The notes below the pieces were generated by a model. It saw only the letters and a program-made list of their open reading frames with translations. It was not told the DNA's origin and did no database searches. Source: Maylandia zebra (lineage: Eukaryota; Chordata; Actinopteri; Cichliformes; Cichlidae). From it: 64,000 bases of DNA. Positions 11,031-21,889 of this stretch are shown piece after piece (the stretch's first letter is position 1; each line of letters opens with the position of its first letter). The stretch lies in the NCBI RefSeq assembly GCF_041146795.1, contig NC_135170.1, positions 24,484,033 through 24,548,032 of the forward strand. Direction: 5' to 3'. A program made the position numbers and the translations under genes.

Positions 11031-11460
11031 TCAAGACTAATGTGATATATTAGATAATTTCTATATTGGTTACAATTAAGATTATTTTTACTTTTCCAGT
11101 TCACGAGGACTGTTTTCTTGGCAATGCATAGGGCAGCCATATGGGCTATATTCTTTTCTGTAGTGACATAATCTAAGATGCCCAACAAGCACACTAAAGG
11201 GGAAGTTGAAATGTAACATTTCAGACACTTTGATAAGTATTCACATATCTCGCGCCAAAACTTCTGAACTGGTGAACAGAACCAAAGAGCATGGATGTAA
11301 TTGTCCGGTGTATTGGCTTGACAGTGTGAACAGTTGTTGGAGAACATAAAGCCCATCTTGAACATCTGATGACCTGTATAGTGCACTGTATGTAATATTT
11401 TGTAGTATTGAAGTAATTGAAGACTGGGATTTCTAATTAAATAAAGGGTTTTTATGCATA
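11031..11460 (-). mobile_element. L1-clade LINE ORF2 C-terminal fragment
   Basis: The minus-strand frame reads KILHTVHYTGHQMFKMG then CSHCQANTPDNYIHALWFC and FWREICEYLSK. This is the cysteine-rich C-terminal region of an L1-type ORF2 (CxxC...H...C). The reverse transcriptase domain is absent. It is a truncated copy joined to the MITE on its left. Confidence 0.7.
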
Positions 11461-11917
11461 CCTGAGACCAGGTCTGGACTGGGACACCGGCCCACCAGTT
11501 ATTATAAGGAAAAGCCATAAAGCCTTTGAATGAATACAAATGCTGTTGTGACAGTGATGTACACTATCTTGTTGGTATATATGTATTAATCCAATAAACT
11601 TAAACCTACACCATCCTCCCTATTCTGGTATTTTAAACAGTACTTAGGGGAAATATCAAACAATCTAATCAATATTTACATATACCTAACTAGCAGTGTT
11701 GCCAACTCCCAGCAAGAAAATAGGGAACAACCCCCCACTCTCTGCCTCATGATGCTTAATTGACTTAATAGACTGTAATTTATTGCCAGGGTAAAAAAAA
11801 AATGCACAGAAACCAATTATTTTTCTACAGTAATTAAATACATTCAACATCTTTCTTCAACCGAATTGTAGACTGCACACATGGTACCTTCCCAAAGGAA
11901 AAAGTACCATCTGTATT

Positions 11918-11983
<66 letters not shown>

Positions 11984-12430
11984 TTAACTTAATTTAATTT
12001 AATAATTTAACCCATTCACTCAGTGAAGCAGTATATTCCTCTTTCATAACAACAAATTAGATACATTGATTATCTAAAAAAAAGAAAAAAGAAAAAACAA
12101 TAGGCATACACAAACACAGTTTGTCTATCTATAAATGTTTACATTCTCTTTCTACCTCACTAACATGCTTCTTCTCTCTGCAACTAGAGGCTACAGCTTG
12201 GAATCTGATTCAGAAATAACATGTTGACAATGTTTTTGATCAAACGTATTTTACACCACAATGGTATTGAAAGCTGAAGATGTGAGACTTTATGAGTGAA
12301 TAATGTGTGTATATTTTGGTGCTTGTTTTTTAATTTAAAATGAAAGTGCAAATGAAAAAAAATTACAATGAATAAATTCAATAAAGCAATGTTTAAGAAC
12401 TAATTGTGTGCCTTTGGTGCACTGAGTTTG
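11461..12430. other. non-genic repeat-rich gap
   Basis: No gene is seen. The part at 11470-11580 is inverted relative to 4020-4170. A (TAA)n microsatellite lies at about 11917-11985. The stretch 12010-12400 matches the downstream flanks of V9 (32590-33000) and, in part, V6 (24080-24460), so it is part of a duplicated V unit. Confidence 0.6.
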
Positions 12431-12488
12431 TGCACAAAAAGCAGAAGTAAGGAGTGAGGAAGTTTTTGTCACAGTGTAAATCACTGTG

Positions 12489-12938
12489 ATACGTACTCAT
12501 TAACAGAGTTGTCCCATGTCTGACAGTAATAGACTGCAGAGTCTCCCTCCTCCACATTCTTGATGATCAAACGATAATCTGTTGTTGACTGATGAGTGGA
12601 TGTGAATTTTGAAGAGGAGAACCCAGAGCCATAGGTTGGAGAACTATAGTCATAACGAAACCACAGCACAAACTGAGGAACTCCTCCTGGAATCTGTTTA
12701 TACCAAAAGACAGTGTTATCAATAGTCCCCAGGTTACAGTCCATGGTGGCTGTCTCTCCTTTCCTCACTGATAAAACAGGTTTCTGTGTCAGCACCGTCA
12801 CACCACTCACACCTGCAAACAACAAGAAGATATGAAGTCACGAGAAACATATTGACATCAGTATACATGTGTGCAATATAAATCAAAGTGTTTACATGTT
12901 AGAGCAGAGATGAGAGCACAGAGAGTCACCAGCATCAT
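12489..12938 (-). CDS. IgL variable gene V3 (leader 12896-12938, V exon 12489-12812)
   Basis: The leader has two ATG codons in a row (MMLVTL...); the second matches the start used by other V genes. The V exon has CDR1 GTIDNTVF, FR2 WYKQIPGGVPQFVLWF, CDR2-side RYDYSSPTY and YYC with QTWDNSVNEY. FR1 has KPVLS in place of KPPVLS. The RSS is heptamer 12482-12488, spacer 12470-12481 with the embedded inverted heptamer, and nonamer AGTTTTTGT 12461-12469. The AT box is at 12987-12994 and the pyrimidine element at 13002-13014. It is of the short-promoter class and potentially functional. Confidence 0.92.
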
Positions 12939-13029
12939 GTCAGTGTGAAGTACGAACTGATTTGGAGAAAAGCTGCTGGAGAAGCCATTTAATAGAACTA
13001 TCAGGAGGAGGAGCTGTGCCTCCTCCTCT

Positions 13030-13470
13030 CCTTTTTTTCTTTTGTCTTAATTTGTTTTTTTATTAGCAACATAATGTATATATTTTGATTGAAGCGTATA
13101 ATCAGAATAATGAGAAAATAATACCAAGGCCTCCAGAAGAACAAAGGGACTAATACTTACATTAAAACAAAATGGGGGAAAAGAACTAGGCATACAAATA
13201 GCAAAGGAGGATTGGTCATGTGGGTGACACACAAGCTCAACAAATTGAAGAGAACTTACTTGGGGAAAATTGAATTTGTGTGTTTCTTAGACCTTAAAAG
13301 CAAGGAATGTGGGTGACAACAGCAGTAAACGAAATGAATGCCACCCACTCACAAAATCTTTGGGTAGGCAACAAAATTCAAATATACTGGGACAGTGCAT
13401 GTCTAACACTAAGAAAAAAAACTAGACTGTGAAATCCCTGTAGATGCCATTGTGCTGTATCTTGATCTTG
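13030..13470. other. upstream flank of short-promoter V, duplicated
   Basis: No gene is seen. The block with CCAAGGCCTCCAGAAG and AACAAAGGGA is shared with the flanks of V6 (25200), V9 (33760) and V13 (52555). It therefore marks a V subtype. Confidence 0.55.
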
Positions 13471-13676
13471 TATCAGCTGAGAACAACTTCTTGACCTGGA
13501 GAAACCTTGTGGACAGCAGGTATCTGGATAAACACTTCCGCTGCATTAACATATGTCAACAAACACAGAAAGAACATGAGTGAAATGTCTTTCTCCAAAA
13601 AGATGGGCTATGAAACAGATGAGAAGAACGTCTTACACTTTAGAGAAGTGATGAGAGAGCAGACAGACCCCAGCAT
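13470..13676 (-). pseudogene. V relic: leader and FR1 only
   Basis: The leader exon is still readable from the ATG at 13674-13676 (MLGSVCSLITSL on the minus strand) and is followed by an intron and an FR1 remnant at about 13470-13550. FR2 onward and the RSS are missing. The same fragment is found at 20035-20337 and 59340-59654. Confidence 0.65.
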
Positions 13677-14266
13677 GTTGTCAGTGTGAGGTGTAAACAT
13701 CCTTTAATATTCAGCTGAGATGTGAAAACGATTGTAGTGAGAAGAGAAGCAACAGATAAAATGCAATTTAGCTGCATTTTCACTTCATATGAAACATTTT
13801 TAAACCTATTATGCAACTTTATCAGTATCTGTTTAGGTTGATTAATGTCATTTACTGCAGCTAGAATGTGACAGTTATCAGAGTTTTAGGAAACCGTTTG
13901 TCAAATTGCTGTTATTTAAAAACACACACATAATAGGTTTAATTGTGTTAGATGCACATAATTTAAAATGCACATAATTGTGTACATATATATGGCAATT
14001 TGTGTTGTTGGTGGTCATTATACTCCTCAATATTTTATACTTTCAGTGATGAATGTAAAAATATATCAAAACAAGTAATTCAGTATTTATTAGCAGACTG
14101 TCTGAAGTGGATGAGTTTTCAATGATGAACATTAAAATAAATTAAAAAAAACAAAACAAAACAAATAACACAGTATTTGAAGGTGGTGGGATTTCAGTGT
14201 GTTTGTCGGATGTGTCTTTTTTTCAGCATGTGAAAGAGCATCAAAAAGCAGAAGTATCTGTGAGGA
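13677..14266. other. duplicated spacer between V relic and V4
   Basis: No gene is seen. This spacer is nearly the same as 20340-20900 and similar to 26280-26800, 38910-39420 and 59660-60200, which shows that relic plus intact V was duplicated as one unit. Confidence 0.65.
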
Positions 14267-14294
14267 GGTTTTTGTCACAGTGTGAATCACTGTG

Positions 14295-14756
14295 ATACCC
14301 CACTGTTAGCAGAGCCGTCCCATGTCTGACAGTAATAGACTGCAGAGTCTCCGTCCTCCACATTCTTGATGATCAAACGATAATCTGTTGTTGACTGATG
14401 AGTGGATGTGAATTTTGGAGAGGAGAACCCAGAGCCATAATATGAAGAACTGTAGCTGCGATGAAACCTCAGCACATACTGAGGAACTCCTCCTGGAATC
14501 TGTTTATGCCAGGCAGCAACATAGCCAGTAACAGTCCCCAGGTTACAGTCCATGGTGGCTGTCTCTCCTTTCCTCACTGATAAAACAGGAGGTTTCTGTG
14601 TCAGCACCGTCACACCACTCACACCTGCAAACAACAAAAAGACATGGAGTCAAGAGAAACACACTGACATTTAACTGTAACATGAAGTCTATTCTTCAAT
14701 ATATTTTAGACTTTACATGTTAGAGCAGTGATGAGAGCACAGAGAGTCACCAGCAT
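14295..14756 (-). CDS. IgL variable gene V4 (leader 14717-14756, V exon 14295-14624)
   Basis: The leader and donor (GTAAAG) are intact. The V exon has CDR1 GTVTGYVAA, then WHKQIPGGVPQYVLRF (Tyr to His after the FR2 Trp), CDR2-side HRSYSSSYY and YYC with QTWDGSANSG. The RSS is heptamer 14288-14294, spacer CACAGTGTGAAT 14276-14287 and nonamer 14267-14275. The AT box is at 14806-14814 and the pyrimidine element at 14822-14834. FR3 reads VEDGDSA in place of VEEGDSA. It is potentially functional; the WH change is shared with V11. Confidence 0.92.
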
Positions 14757-14834
14757 GTTGTCTGAGTGGGCTGAGAACTGAGTGGAGAGGCGATGGTGGA
14801 GGAACTATTTAATACAACTAACAGGAGGAGGAGC

Positions 14835-15640
14835 TTTGGAGTTTTCTTTTTTCCGCTTGCCTGTGTTATTAATATTAATAACAATAATAATATGTCTTGT
14901 ATATATAGTTTTTTTTTAAAATTATTTTGGAATGGTTAATAGCCATTCTTTTTCCATGGTTGGTTATATTTTATACTTTTAACTTGTATTGTATTTATAA
15001 ACTATAATTAGATTAGCATATTCTGAAGCAACATAAAGTTTACAATTTCAGCTTTAGCTCTGTAAAAAAATCATTTTCACAGAAAGTTATTCTCTCACAT
15101 GTCAAACTTTGTGGTGACTTTGCACAACAGTGGGATCATCTAATTAAATAACTAAATATCTGTAAATAAGATGGGCCTGTTTAAAATGTGATGTATAAAA
15201 ACAGTTTTTTAAAAACAGAAGCAGTTTGCTGCTTGAAATTCCCACCCTGTGATAAACTATTAAGATTCAGCAGCAAAATAAAAATTATATAATTATCTCA
15301 AAATTTCTCACAGCAGTTGCATCATGACAGCTGACGGCATTTTGCTGTGAGACAAAACTGCAGATTCCAGGGTGGCCTTTTGTTGTGGGCAGTCTGAGGT
15401 ACACCTGTGCACTACTCATGATGTCAGATCAGCATCCTGATGTGGCACACCTGTGAGGTGGGATGGATTATCTCAATATGGCAGATGTGCCCAATACCAC
15501 ACATTTGGACTGATTTGTGACCACTGTTTGGGAGAGATGGTTATATTGTGTATCTGGGATGAATTTTAGGTCTCTACGTCCATCCCATGGGGAATGGGAG
15601 CAGTAACAAAGGTGTTGCGTTTATATTTTTGTTGAGTGTA
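14835..15640. repeat. AT-rich spacer with a DNA-transposon-like block
   Basis: The first half is AT-rich and partly shared with the V11 flank (41380-41700). The part at about 15330-15640 (CAGTCTGAGGTACACCTGTG, TCTGGGATGAATTTTAGG) looks like a dispersed fish DNA-transposon fragment, but I cannot name the family or find its ends. No gene is seen. Confidence 0.4.
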
Positions 15641-15678
15641 ATAATGAGGAGGTTTTTGTCACAGCCTGAATCACTGTG

Positions 15679-15905
15679 ATACGGGTGCGGAAGCAGAGTC
15701 ATCCCACGTCTGACAGTAATACACTGCAGTCTCCTGTCTCTGCTCGCTTGATAATGAACTGGTAATCAATATTTGATGAGGATTTAGAGTTGAATCTGTC
15801 TGAGGAGAATCCTGTTCCAAAGCTGAGTGAGCTGCCAGAATGAAGAAATCTTAGAACATACTGAGGAACCCCTCCAGGAACTTGCTTATACCAGTTAATA
15901 TAATT
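15679..15905 (-). pseudogene. V pseudogene, second family, 3' half
   Basis: The RSS is good: heptamer 15672-15678, spacer CACAGCCTGAAT 15660-15671 and nonamer GGTTTTTGT 15651-15659. The exon reads back through FR3 (DRFNSKSSSNIDYQFII) to FR2 (VPGGVPQYVL) and then ends near 15905 in unrelated sequence. A 2-bp deletion near 15729 breaks the frame just before the YYC. It is truncated and non-functional, but its RSS could still be used. Confidence 0.75.
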
Positions 15906-17209
15906 CCTGGCTTGAAATCATATTCACAATTAGCATGTTTTTGATCAAATTCTAAGAAGCTTGGAAAGAAGATGACCTGGATGACTGAGAACCTTCACAG
16001 TTTTTGATCAGACATATGCTACAGTACAATAATAATAAAAGCTGATGATGTGAGGCTTTGTGTGTGAATAATGTGTGTGTATTCTGGGGCTTTCTTTATT
16101 TAAAGTGAAAATTTAAATGAAGATAAAAATAATATCAATAAAAATAACAGAACAATGTTTAAAAATTAATTGTGTGAGTCTGGACCAAAAAAAGCACAAG
16201 TTGCTAGTTTTGAGTTGCTACTAGATATTAGATATTATATTATTAGATATTAGTCATATTTCAATGACTGTCTTTATAGGGTGGTGAAAAATTTACATTC
16301 ATTCATCCCAGAATTGAAGTGACTGACTTACTATTCATGTTTTGGCGAATGTGAAAAGGTTGTTGTTGTTTTAATTGTTGGGGTGTCCTGTGCACAGGTC
16401 TGTGTCATAAAAATGCCCTAACTGCTTGTCAGAACTGCATAATGAGTGTTATGATGATTGACAGAGAAAAACTACAAAATATTATCTGCATAATGTGTTG
16501 CAGATAATGTAAACCCACCACTTTATCTTGGTGGGTTTATACTGAGTTTGCTTGATCTCTCTGTTATCAGGATGTGGAAGAGTGTCAAAAAGAAGATGAA
16601 GAGAAATAAAAAAGGAAGAAAGAATACCAAACGATGGGAGGGGGGGATCACTGTCCCTAAATAACATGAGTGAAATATGCATTGGGTAGCTTTTGTCTGC
16701 TGCTTCTTTCCTGTCTGTCTTTTGGATGTGTTTGTGTTTGTGCTTTAAGGCTCTACACCCCGGGGTTGCTTCGCTTTTGTTTGTGTTGATTGCTATGTGT
16801 TATTTTTGCTGTAAATGCACTGTTCTGCTGTTCATATGACAATGTTTAATAAACTCTGTTTTAAGTCTGCTCTGCTCTTTTCCAGAGAATCAGCACGAGT
16901 GATTTGATTTTAATTGTATTCAAAAGCTTCAAAATTTGTGACCTGACAAAACCTTTTTCTCCAGTTTAGGTTAGGGAGACAGGTAAGAGGCCAGTATTTT
17001 CTTTTGGGTTTCTCGTTATAGGTAGGTCAGTTCTGTTTCATTTCTAGACTGTTTTGCTTGTTGTTTTGACCATGCCCATCTTGATGCTTGCTACCTTTTG
17101 AAATTAACAAAATATCTGGTTGTTGTGAAAGCGCAACCCTGTGGCAGCATTGGTCTTTCTTTGGGAGATTAGAGCGGGGGCGTTATCTTTCCTTTTTTAT
17201 GTGTTTTGG
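15906..17209. other. non-genic gap
   Basis: No gene is seen. The stretch 15920-16190 resembles V downstream flanks (compare 24290-24500), and 16280-16430 resembles 30900-31050. The remainder is AT-rich without recognised features. An AATAAA lies near 16849. Confidence 0.45.
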
Positions 17210-17369
17210 GGTGTAACACATTTCATTTCATAACTGGACTCTATTTAGTGTTCCATAACAGTAAATAAAGTTGTGTTTAGGCAAAAATCAAACAGGATTC
17301 AGCTAACTGTCTCTGAATGATCAAATGGTAATAATTAAAACATTTCCAGTAAACAGCATTTTCATTTTA

Positions 17370-17530
17370 TTTTACAGAGAGCTGATACTTCATTTACATG
17401 AGGTTATAAGACCCGCAGGTGCATCATGGACATGAAAAAACAGAAGAGCAGAGGTTATGCTTCACTAACTGAGTGTGAAGATTCATTTGCAACATTTTAA
17501 ACCGGTGACACTTGCTCTCTCTGTTACTCA
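17370..17530 (-). promoter_or_regulatory. candidate 3' enhancer downstream of C1
   Basis: The block is conserved at the same place beyond C2 (34490-34650) and C4 (54640-54790). It has an E-box CAGGTG at 17416-17421 within ACCCGCAGGTGCATCATGGA and an octamer-like ATTTGCAA at 17485-17492. IgL 3' enhancers often combine E-boxes with octamer-type sites, so the role is inferred from position, conservation and motifs only. Confidence 0.45.
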
Positions 17531-17952
17531 GGAAGAATTATTAAATGATGCTCTCTAGTGTTCAAATATTACATAGCGTGTATGTCAGAAAATACTTATG
17601 TTTTAACTATGGGAAGAAGATATTTTAAAAAGTGGTGTGCTTATGAGTGTTTTTTCCTCTCTGTGCCCCTCTCCAAAATTTAACAGTTCATTTTAATAAC
17701 CTTAAACTTATGTTATTTATAATACAGTGATACATTTTCCCATTTACTCACAAGAAAACACATTTTTTAATTCAATGCTTTTATTAATTTAATGCAAAAC
17801 ACAAATTCCTGAAAATACTTGTCAAAAACCAGCAAATGAATACATGACTTAAACCTTTTGCATTATTCTGATTTCTAACATGTAAAGACTGTAATGAGCA
17901 AACAGCACAAGCAGTAAAGAAGCAGATTTTAAATGCACATTCTGGTCCTCGA

Positions 17953-18275
17953 CTATTCAGTGGGACATTCTGACTTCTTGATGGTTTTCTCTGAAGTCTG
18001 TGAGCCCAAAGACACTTTACATGTATAAATCTTATCCATGTTCCAGTCTGATGTCTGGATGGTCAGAGAGCTGCTGATTTGGTAAGTCTGGTCTGGTCTC
18101 TGAACAGCAGTGCTGGTAGAGATCCCACTGCTCACTGGACTCCCACCAGCCAACCAGCTCACATCTGCAAAAGGCAAAGACTGACTGGACAGACAGACCA
18201 GAGAAGCTGTGTCGGACTGGAGCTCAGCACTGGACGGAGGGAAGACTGTCAGGACAGGAGGAGGGAGGCTGGAGC
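17953..18275 (-). CDS. IgL constant exon C1
   Basis: A single C1-set immunoglobulin domain of about 107 residues. The exon starts after the acceptor TATTTTCAG (its first two bases complete the J codon) and ends at the TAG at 17953-17955. It reads SSLPPPVLTVFPPSSAEL, then the first domain Cys in SLVCLSSQ, the core Trp in DVSWLAGG, the second Cys in VYTCKV-type context (here IYTCKV) and the tail SECPTE, whose Cys would bond to the heavy chain. C1 has SLPFADV where C2 has SVSFADV. It lies 736 bp downstream of J1. A polyA signal AATAAA is at 17780-17785. The frame is open and the gene is potentially functional. Confidence 0.95.
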
Positions 18276-19011
18276 CTGAAAATACATGAAGAACATTCAG
18301 GAAATTGAAAAATCAAAGGAAATGAAATGAAATAATGAAAACAGAAGAAATCGAGACATCAATAAGAGTCAATATGGAATAAACATAATATTTGTTATGA
18401 AATTAGAAGAAAACAATACTAATGTGATTTGGAAAAATATACAGACATAACAACCCAACATATCAATTGATTTTCTTTTTAAGTTTTCCTAAAATAAAAT
18501 ATGACTAGTTACTCTTTAACTTTTCATGTAAGATGTTTTTGATTTAATTCTGGAGGTTTCTGCATAACATGTCAGTTACTGTGAGCAATTTTCTTTCATT
18601 AAAAAAAAAAACTGTACAGCCCGTTTCTAATCATTTAAAATTAATTTTTAACTTTAGTAACACTGTTAACTACTACTGAAGAAAAAGAAAACAATCTTAT
18701 ATATGTTTTTGAAATGCCAACCCCAATATTAAATAAAAACACTATGAGAATAATAAGAACAGAACATATCATATTTCACATAATGTTTAGTGAACAACAT
18801 TTATATAAAAATATACAAATTTGGTTTGACACCTTTTCAATTTTTTTAATATAAAGAATTCATGTCTCCTGCACATACAACAACCTCAAACTATTTCATG
18901 TTGTATAAAATCATAAAAATTATGCAGAACAAGAAAAATATTGAACTAAGTAGTCATCAGCAGAGTTTTGCAAAATCTCTGTTGTTTTATGATCAGTTAA
19001 AAAGCACTTAC

Positions 19012-19045
19012 TTGTCACAATCAGCTTGGTGCCTTGTCCGAATAC
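19012..19045 (-). CDS. IgL joining segment J1
   Basis: A 34-nt J segment reading VFGQGTKLIVT, with the FGxG motif of light chain J regions. It ends one base into a codon at a GTAAGT donor (19006-19011), which fits the C1 phase. It is too short for ordinary ORF calling. It is the only J in this cluster. Confidence 0.95.
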
Positions 19046-19084
19046 CACAGTGATTCAGTTTGTATACATGGCTGTACAAAAACC
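19046..19084 (-). promoter_or_regulatory. J1 recombination signal, 23-bp spacer
   Basis: Read on the minus strand: nonamer GGTTTTTGT (19076-19084), a 23-bp spacer (19053-19075), then heptamer CACTGTG (19046-19052) next to J1. The 23-bp spacer pairs with the 12-bp V signals under the 12/23 rule. Confidence 0.95.
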
Positions 19085-19309
19085 TCCTGACTGTCACTGA
19101 TGAGGGGAGAGGAACTGAAACATCCTGTAGAGACTAACTTTCACTGTCAACATCTCATTCCCTTCATCAATCTGTTTGTATTTTATAACTGCATTTCTCT
19201 GTGTGTAGTCATGTTTTTTCCTTCTTGTCACTTGTTTTGTGTAAGACTTAATTAAGTACTCATTACTGATCTGAATTAAACAGAGATTCACTGTCTCTCA
19301 ATGAGATTT

Positions 19310-19560
19310 TGTTTAGTCTGGTTCACTATGACGGAGCATTTTTGGGAGAGTCTTCCCATGTCTGACAGGAACTCACTGCAGAGTCTCCTGTCTCTGCATG
19401 ATTGATAAAAGACTGCAAATCAGTGTTTGGTCAGGATTTAGATATTAGTCTGTCTGAGGAGAATCCTGCTGAAAATGCAGCTGACCTGTGAGAATGATGA
19501 AATCTCAGAAATGAGGCAAAGAACCAGGAACCTGCTTGTACCAGCCGACATAAAAGCTTT
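19310..19560 (-). pseudogene. relic of third V family near J1
   Basis: Sequence with TCCCATGTCTGACAGG, CTGTCTCTGCATGATTGAT and the FR2-like CTTGTACCAGCCGACATAAA matches 36480-36720 and, in part, the left edge of the window. No RSS heptamer or full exon remains. In clusters B and C it lies about 250-300 bp upstream of J. Confidence 0.6.
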
Positions 19561-19744
19561 CAGCTTTTTTGATGCTGTATTTGAGCAGGTTAAAGGTAAA
19601 AAAAAAAAAGGATTTAAAAAAATGAGCAATCCAATGTTTAATAAGACATTATCTGGAGGTTGTATGTTACTCTGCATTTTCTTGATTAGACTATACTCAA
19701 GTGAATGAGTCTAAGAAAGCATATGTACTGCCAAGAGGTTTGTA

Positions 19745-20337
19745 ACACATTGTGATAAGTACAGTGTCTTCTATTTCTGCGAACTTGATAGTTAAATGAT
19801 AATTAATGTTTGATGAGGACGTAGAGTTGAATCTTTCTGAGGAGAATCTTGTTTCAAAGCTTTTGAACTGTCAGAATGGAGAAATCTTAGAACATACAGA
19901 TGATCTTCTCTAGGAACTTGTTTATACAGCTAATAGAATTCCTCTCAATGTTGCAGTTGAGAACAGCTTGTTGAAAACTTTGTACTTAAGTACAGTAAGT
20001 AAGTATTTGTACTTGGTTACTTCCCACCTCTGGGGACAGAAACCTGTTCCAACGCCAAGTGAGCTGCCAGAATGAAAACTGAGGAACCCCTCCAGGAAGT
20101 TGTTTAGACCATCTAATATAATTGAACCATATTGCAGCTGAGAACGACTTCTTGACCTGGAGAAACCTTGTGGACAGCAGGTATCTGGATAAACACTTCC
20201 GCTGCATTAACATGTGCCAACAAACACAGAAAGAACATGAGTGAAATGTCTTTCTCCAAAACGATGGGCTATGAAACAGATGAGAAGAACGTCTTACACT
20301 TTAGAGAAGTGATGAGAGAGCAGACAGACCCCAGCAT
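19745..20337 (-). pseudogene. V pseudogene, second family, with hAT remnant inside
   Basis: The part at 19745-19975 covers FR3 to FR1 in broken form. At 19975-20034 lies the right end of a hAT-type element (ACTTGGTTACTTCCCACCTCTG), and at 20035-20337 there is FR2, FR1 and a leader (ATG 20335-20337). The RSS side reads GGTTTGTAACACATTGTG and is decayed. It is not functional. Confidence 0.65.
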
Positions 20338-20948
20338 GTTGTCAGTGTGAGGTGTAAACATCCTTTAATATTCAGCTGAGATGTGAAAACAATTGTAGTG
20401 AGAAGAGAAGCAACAGATAAAATTCAATGTAGCTGCATTTTCACTTCATATGAAACATTTTTAAACCTATTATGCAACTTTATCAGTATCCATTTGGGTT
20501 GATTAATGTGATTTACTGCAGCTAGAATGTGACAGTTATCAGAGTTTTAGGAAACCGTTTGTCAAATTGCTGTTATTTAAAAACACACACATAATAGGTT
20601 TAATTGTGTTAGATGCACATAATTTAAAATGCACATAATTGTGTACATATATATGGCAATTTGTGTTGTTGGTGGTCATTATACTCCTCGATATTTTATA
20701 CTTTCAGTGATGAATGTAAAAATATATCAAAACAAGTAATTCAGTATTTATTAGCAGACTGTCTGAAGTGGATGAGTTTTCATTGATGAACATTAAAATA
20801 AATCAAAAATAACAATAAACACACTATTTGAAGGTGGTGGGTTTACACTGAGTTTGCTGAATGGGTCTTTTGTCTGCATGTGAAAAATAGAGCATCAAAA
20901 AGCAGAAGTATCAGTGGGGAGGTTTTTGTCACAGTGTAAATCACTGTG

Positions 20949-21405
20949 ATACTGCATTATTGCTGTCCCATGTCTTACAGTAATAAACTGCAGAGTCTCT
21001 CTCCTCCACATTTTTGATGATCAAACGATAATCTTTTGTTGACTGATGAGTGGATGTGAATTTTGGAGAGGAGAACCCAGAACCATAGCTTGGAGAACTA
21101 TCGCTATGATAAAAATACAGCACAAACTGAGGAACTCCTCCTGGAATCTGTTTATACCAATAGACAGTGTTAATAACAGTCCCCAGGTTACAGTCCATGG
21201 TGGCTGTCTCTCCTTTCCTCACTGATAAAACAGGAGGTTTCTGTGTCAGCACCGTCACACCACTCACACCTGCAAACAACATGAAGACATGGAGTCAAGA
21301 GAAACACAAGCACATATGAATCCAACAAATAACTACTAATCTGAAGTATAAATGAGGTTCCATACATGTTAGAGCAGTGATGAGAGCACAGAGAGTCACC
21401 AGCAT
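20949..21405 (-). CDS. IgL variable gene V5 (leader 21366-21405, V exon 20949-21269)
   Basis: This is the V nearest J1 that is intact. The leader donor is GTATGG. The V exon has CDR1 GTVINTVY, WYKQIPGGVPQFVLYF, CDR2-side HSDSSPSY, FR3 EERDSAVYYC and KTWDSNNA, the shortest CDR3 germline contribution here. The RSS is heptamer 20942-20948, spacer 20930-20941 with the embedded inverted heptamer, and nonamer 20921-20929. The AT box is at 21479-21488 and the pyrimidine element at 21513-21525. It belongs to the long-promoter class. Confidence 0.93.
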
Positions 21406-21677
21406 GTTGTCACTGTGTGTTGAGACCTGTGACTTAGAAAGAGTGCACTGCTTCTGTAGGAGGAGAGGAGGTGTGAGCCATTAAATATGTGACAGAAACT
21501 CAGAGAGACTGACAGGAGGAGGAGCTAAATCTGCGTAGTTTGTGATGTTTGGGTAATTTATGTTCAGTGGAGGGTAATTCTGTTTTTGTATTAATAAATA
21601 TTGGTGATTGTTATGTCTCCCTCCTCTCCCTTAAAATTGTGCTGCTGCATTTTATTATGAAAAATTGTTTGCTATGT

Positions 21678-21880
21678 CTCCTGGGTGAGGTGTTCCAGGC
21701 ATGTCTGACTGGGAGGATTCCCCGGGGCAGACCCCGGATATGCATCTCTCTCGGCTGGCCTCAGAACACCTTGATGTTTCCCCAGAGAAGCTGGAGGAGG
21801 TCTGGGGTCCTCTGCTTAGGCTGCTGCCCCTGAGACCCGGCCCTGGATAAGTGGAAGAAGATGTATGTATGGATGGATGG
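21678..21880 (+). mobile_element. 5'-truncated Rex3-like LINE, TSD TTGCTATGT
   Basis: The sequence matches the 3' end of the larger element at 46.7-48.3 kb (CTCCTGGGTGAGGTGTTCC ... GACCCGGCCCTGG) and ends in GGATGGATGG. The 9-bp duplication TTGCTATGT occurs at 21669-21677 and 21881-21889. The equivalent V1 flank near 6580 lacks the insert. It is too short to encode anything. Confidence 0.85.
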
Positions 21881-21889
21881 TTGCTATGT

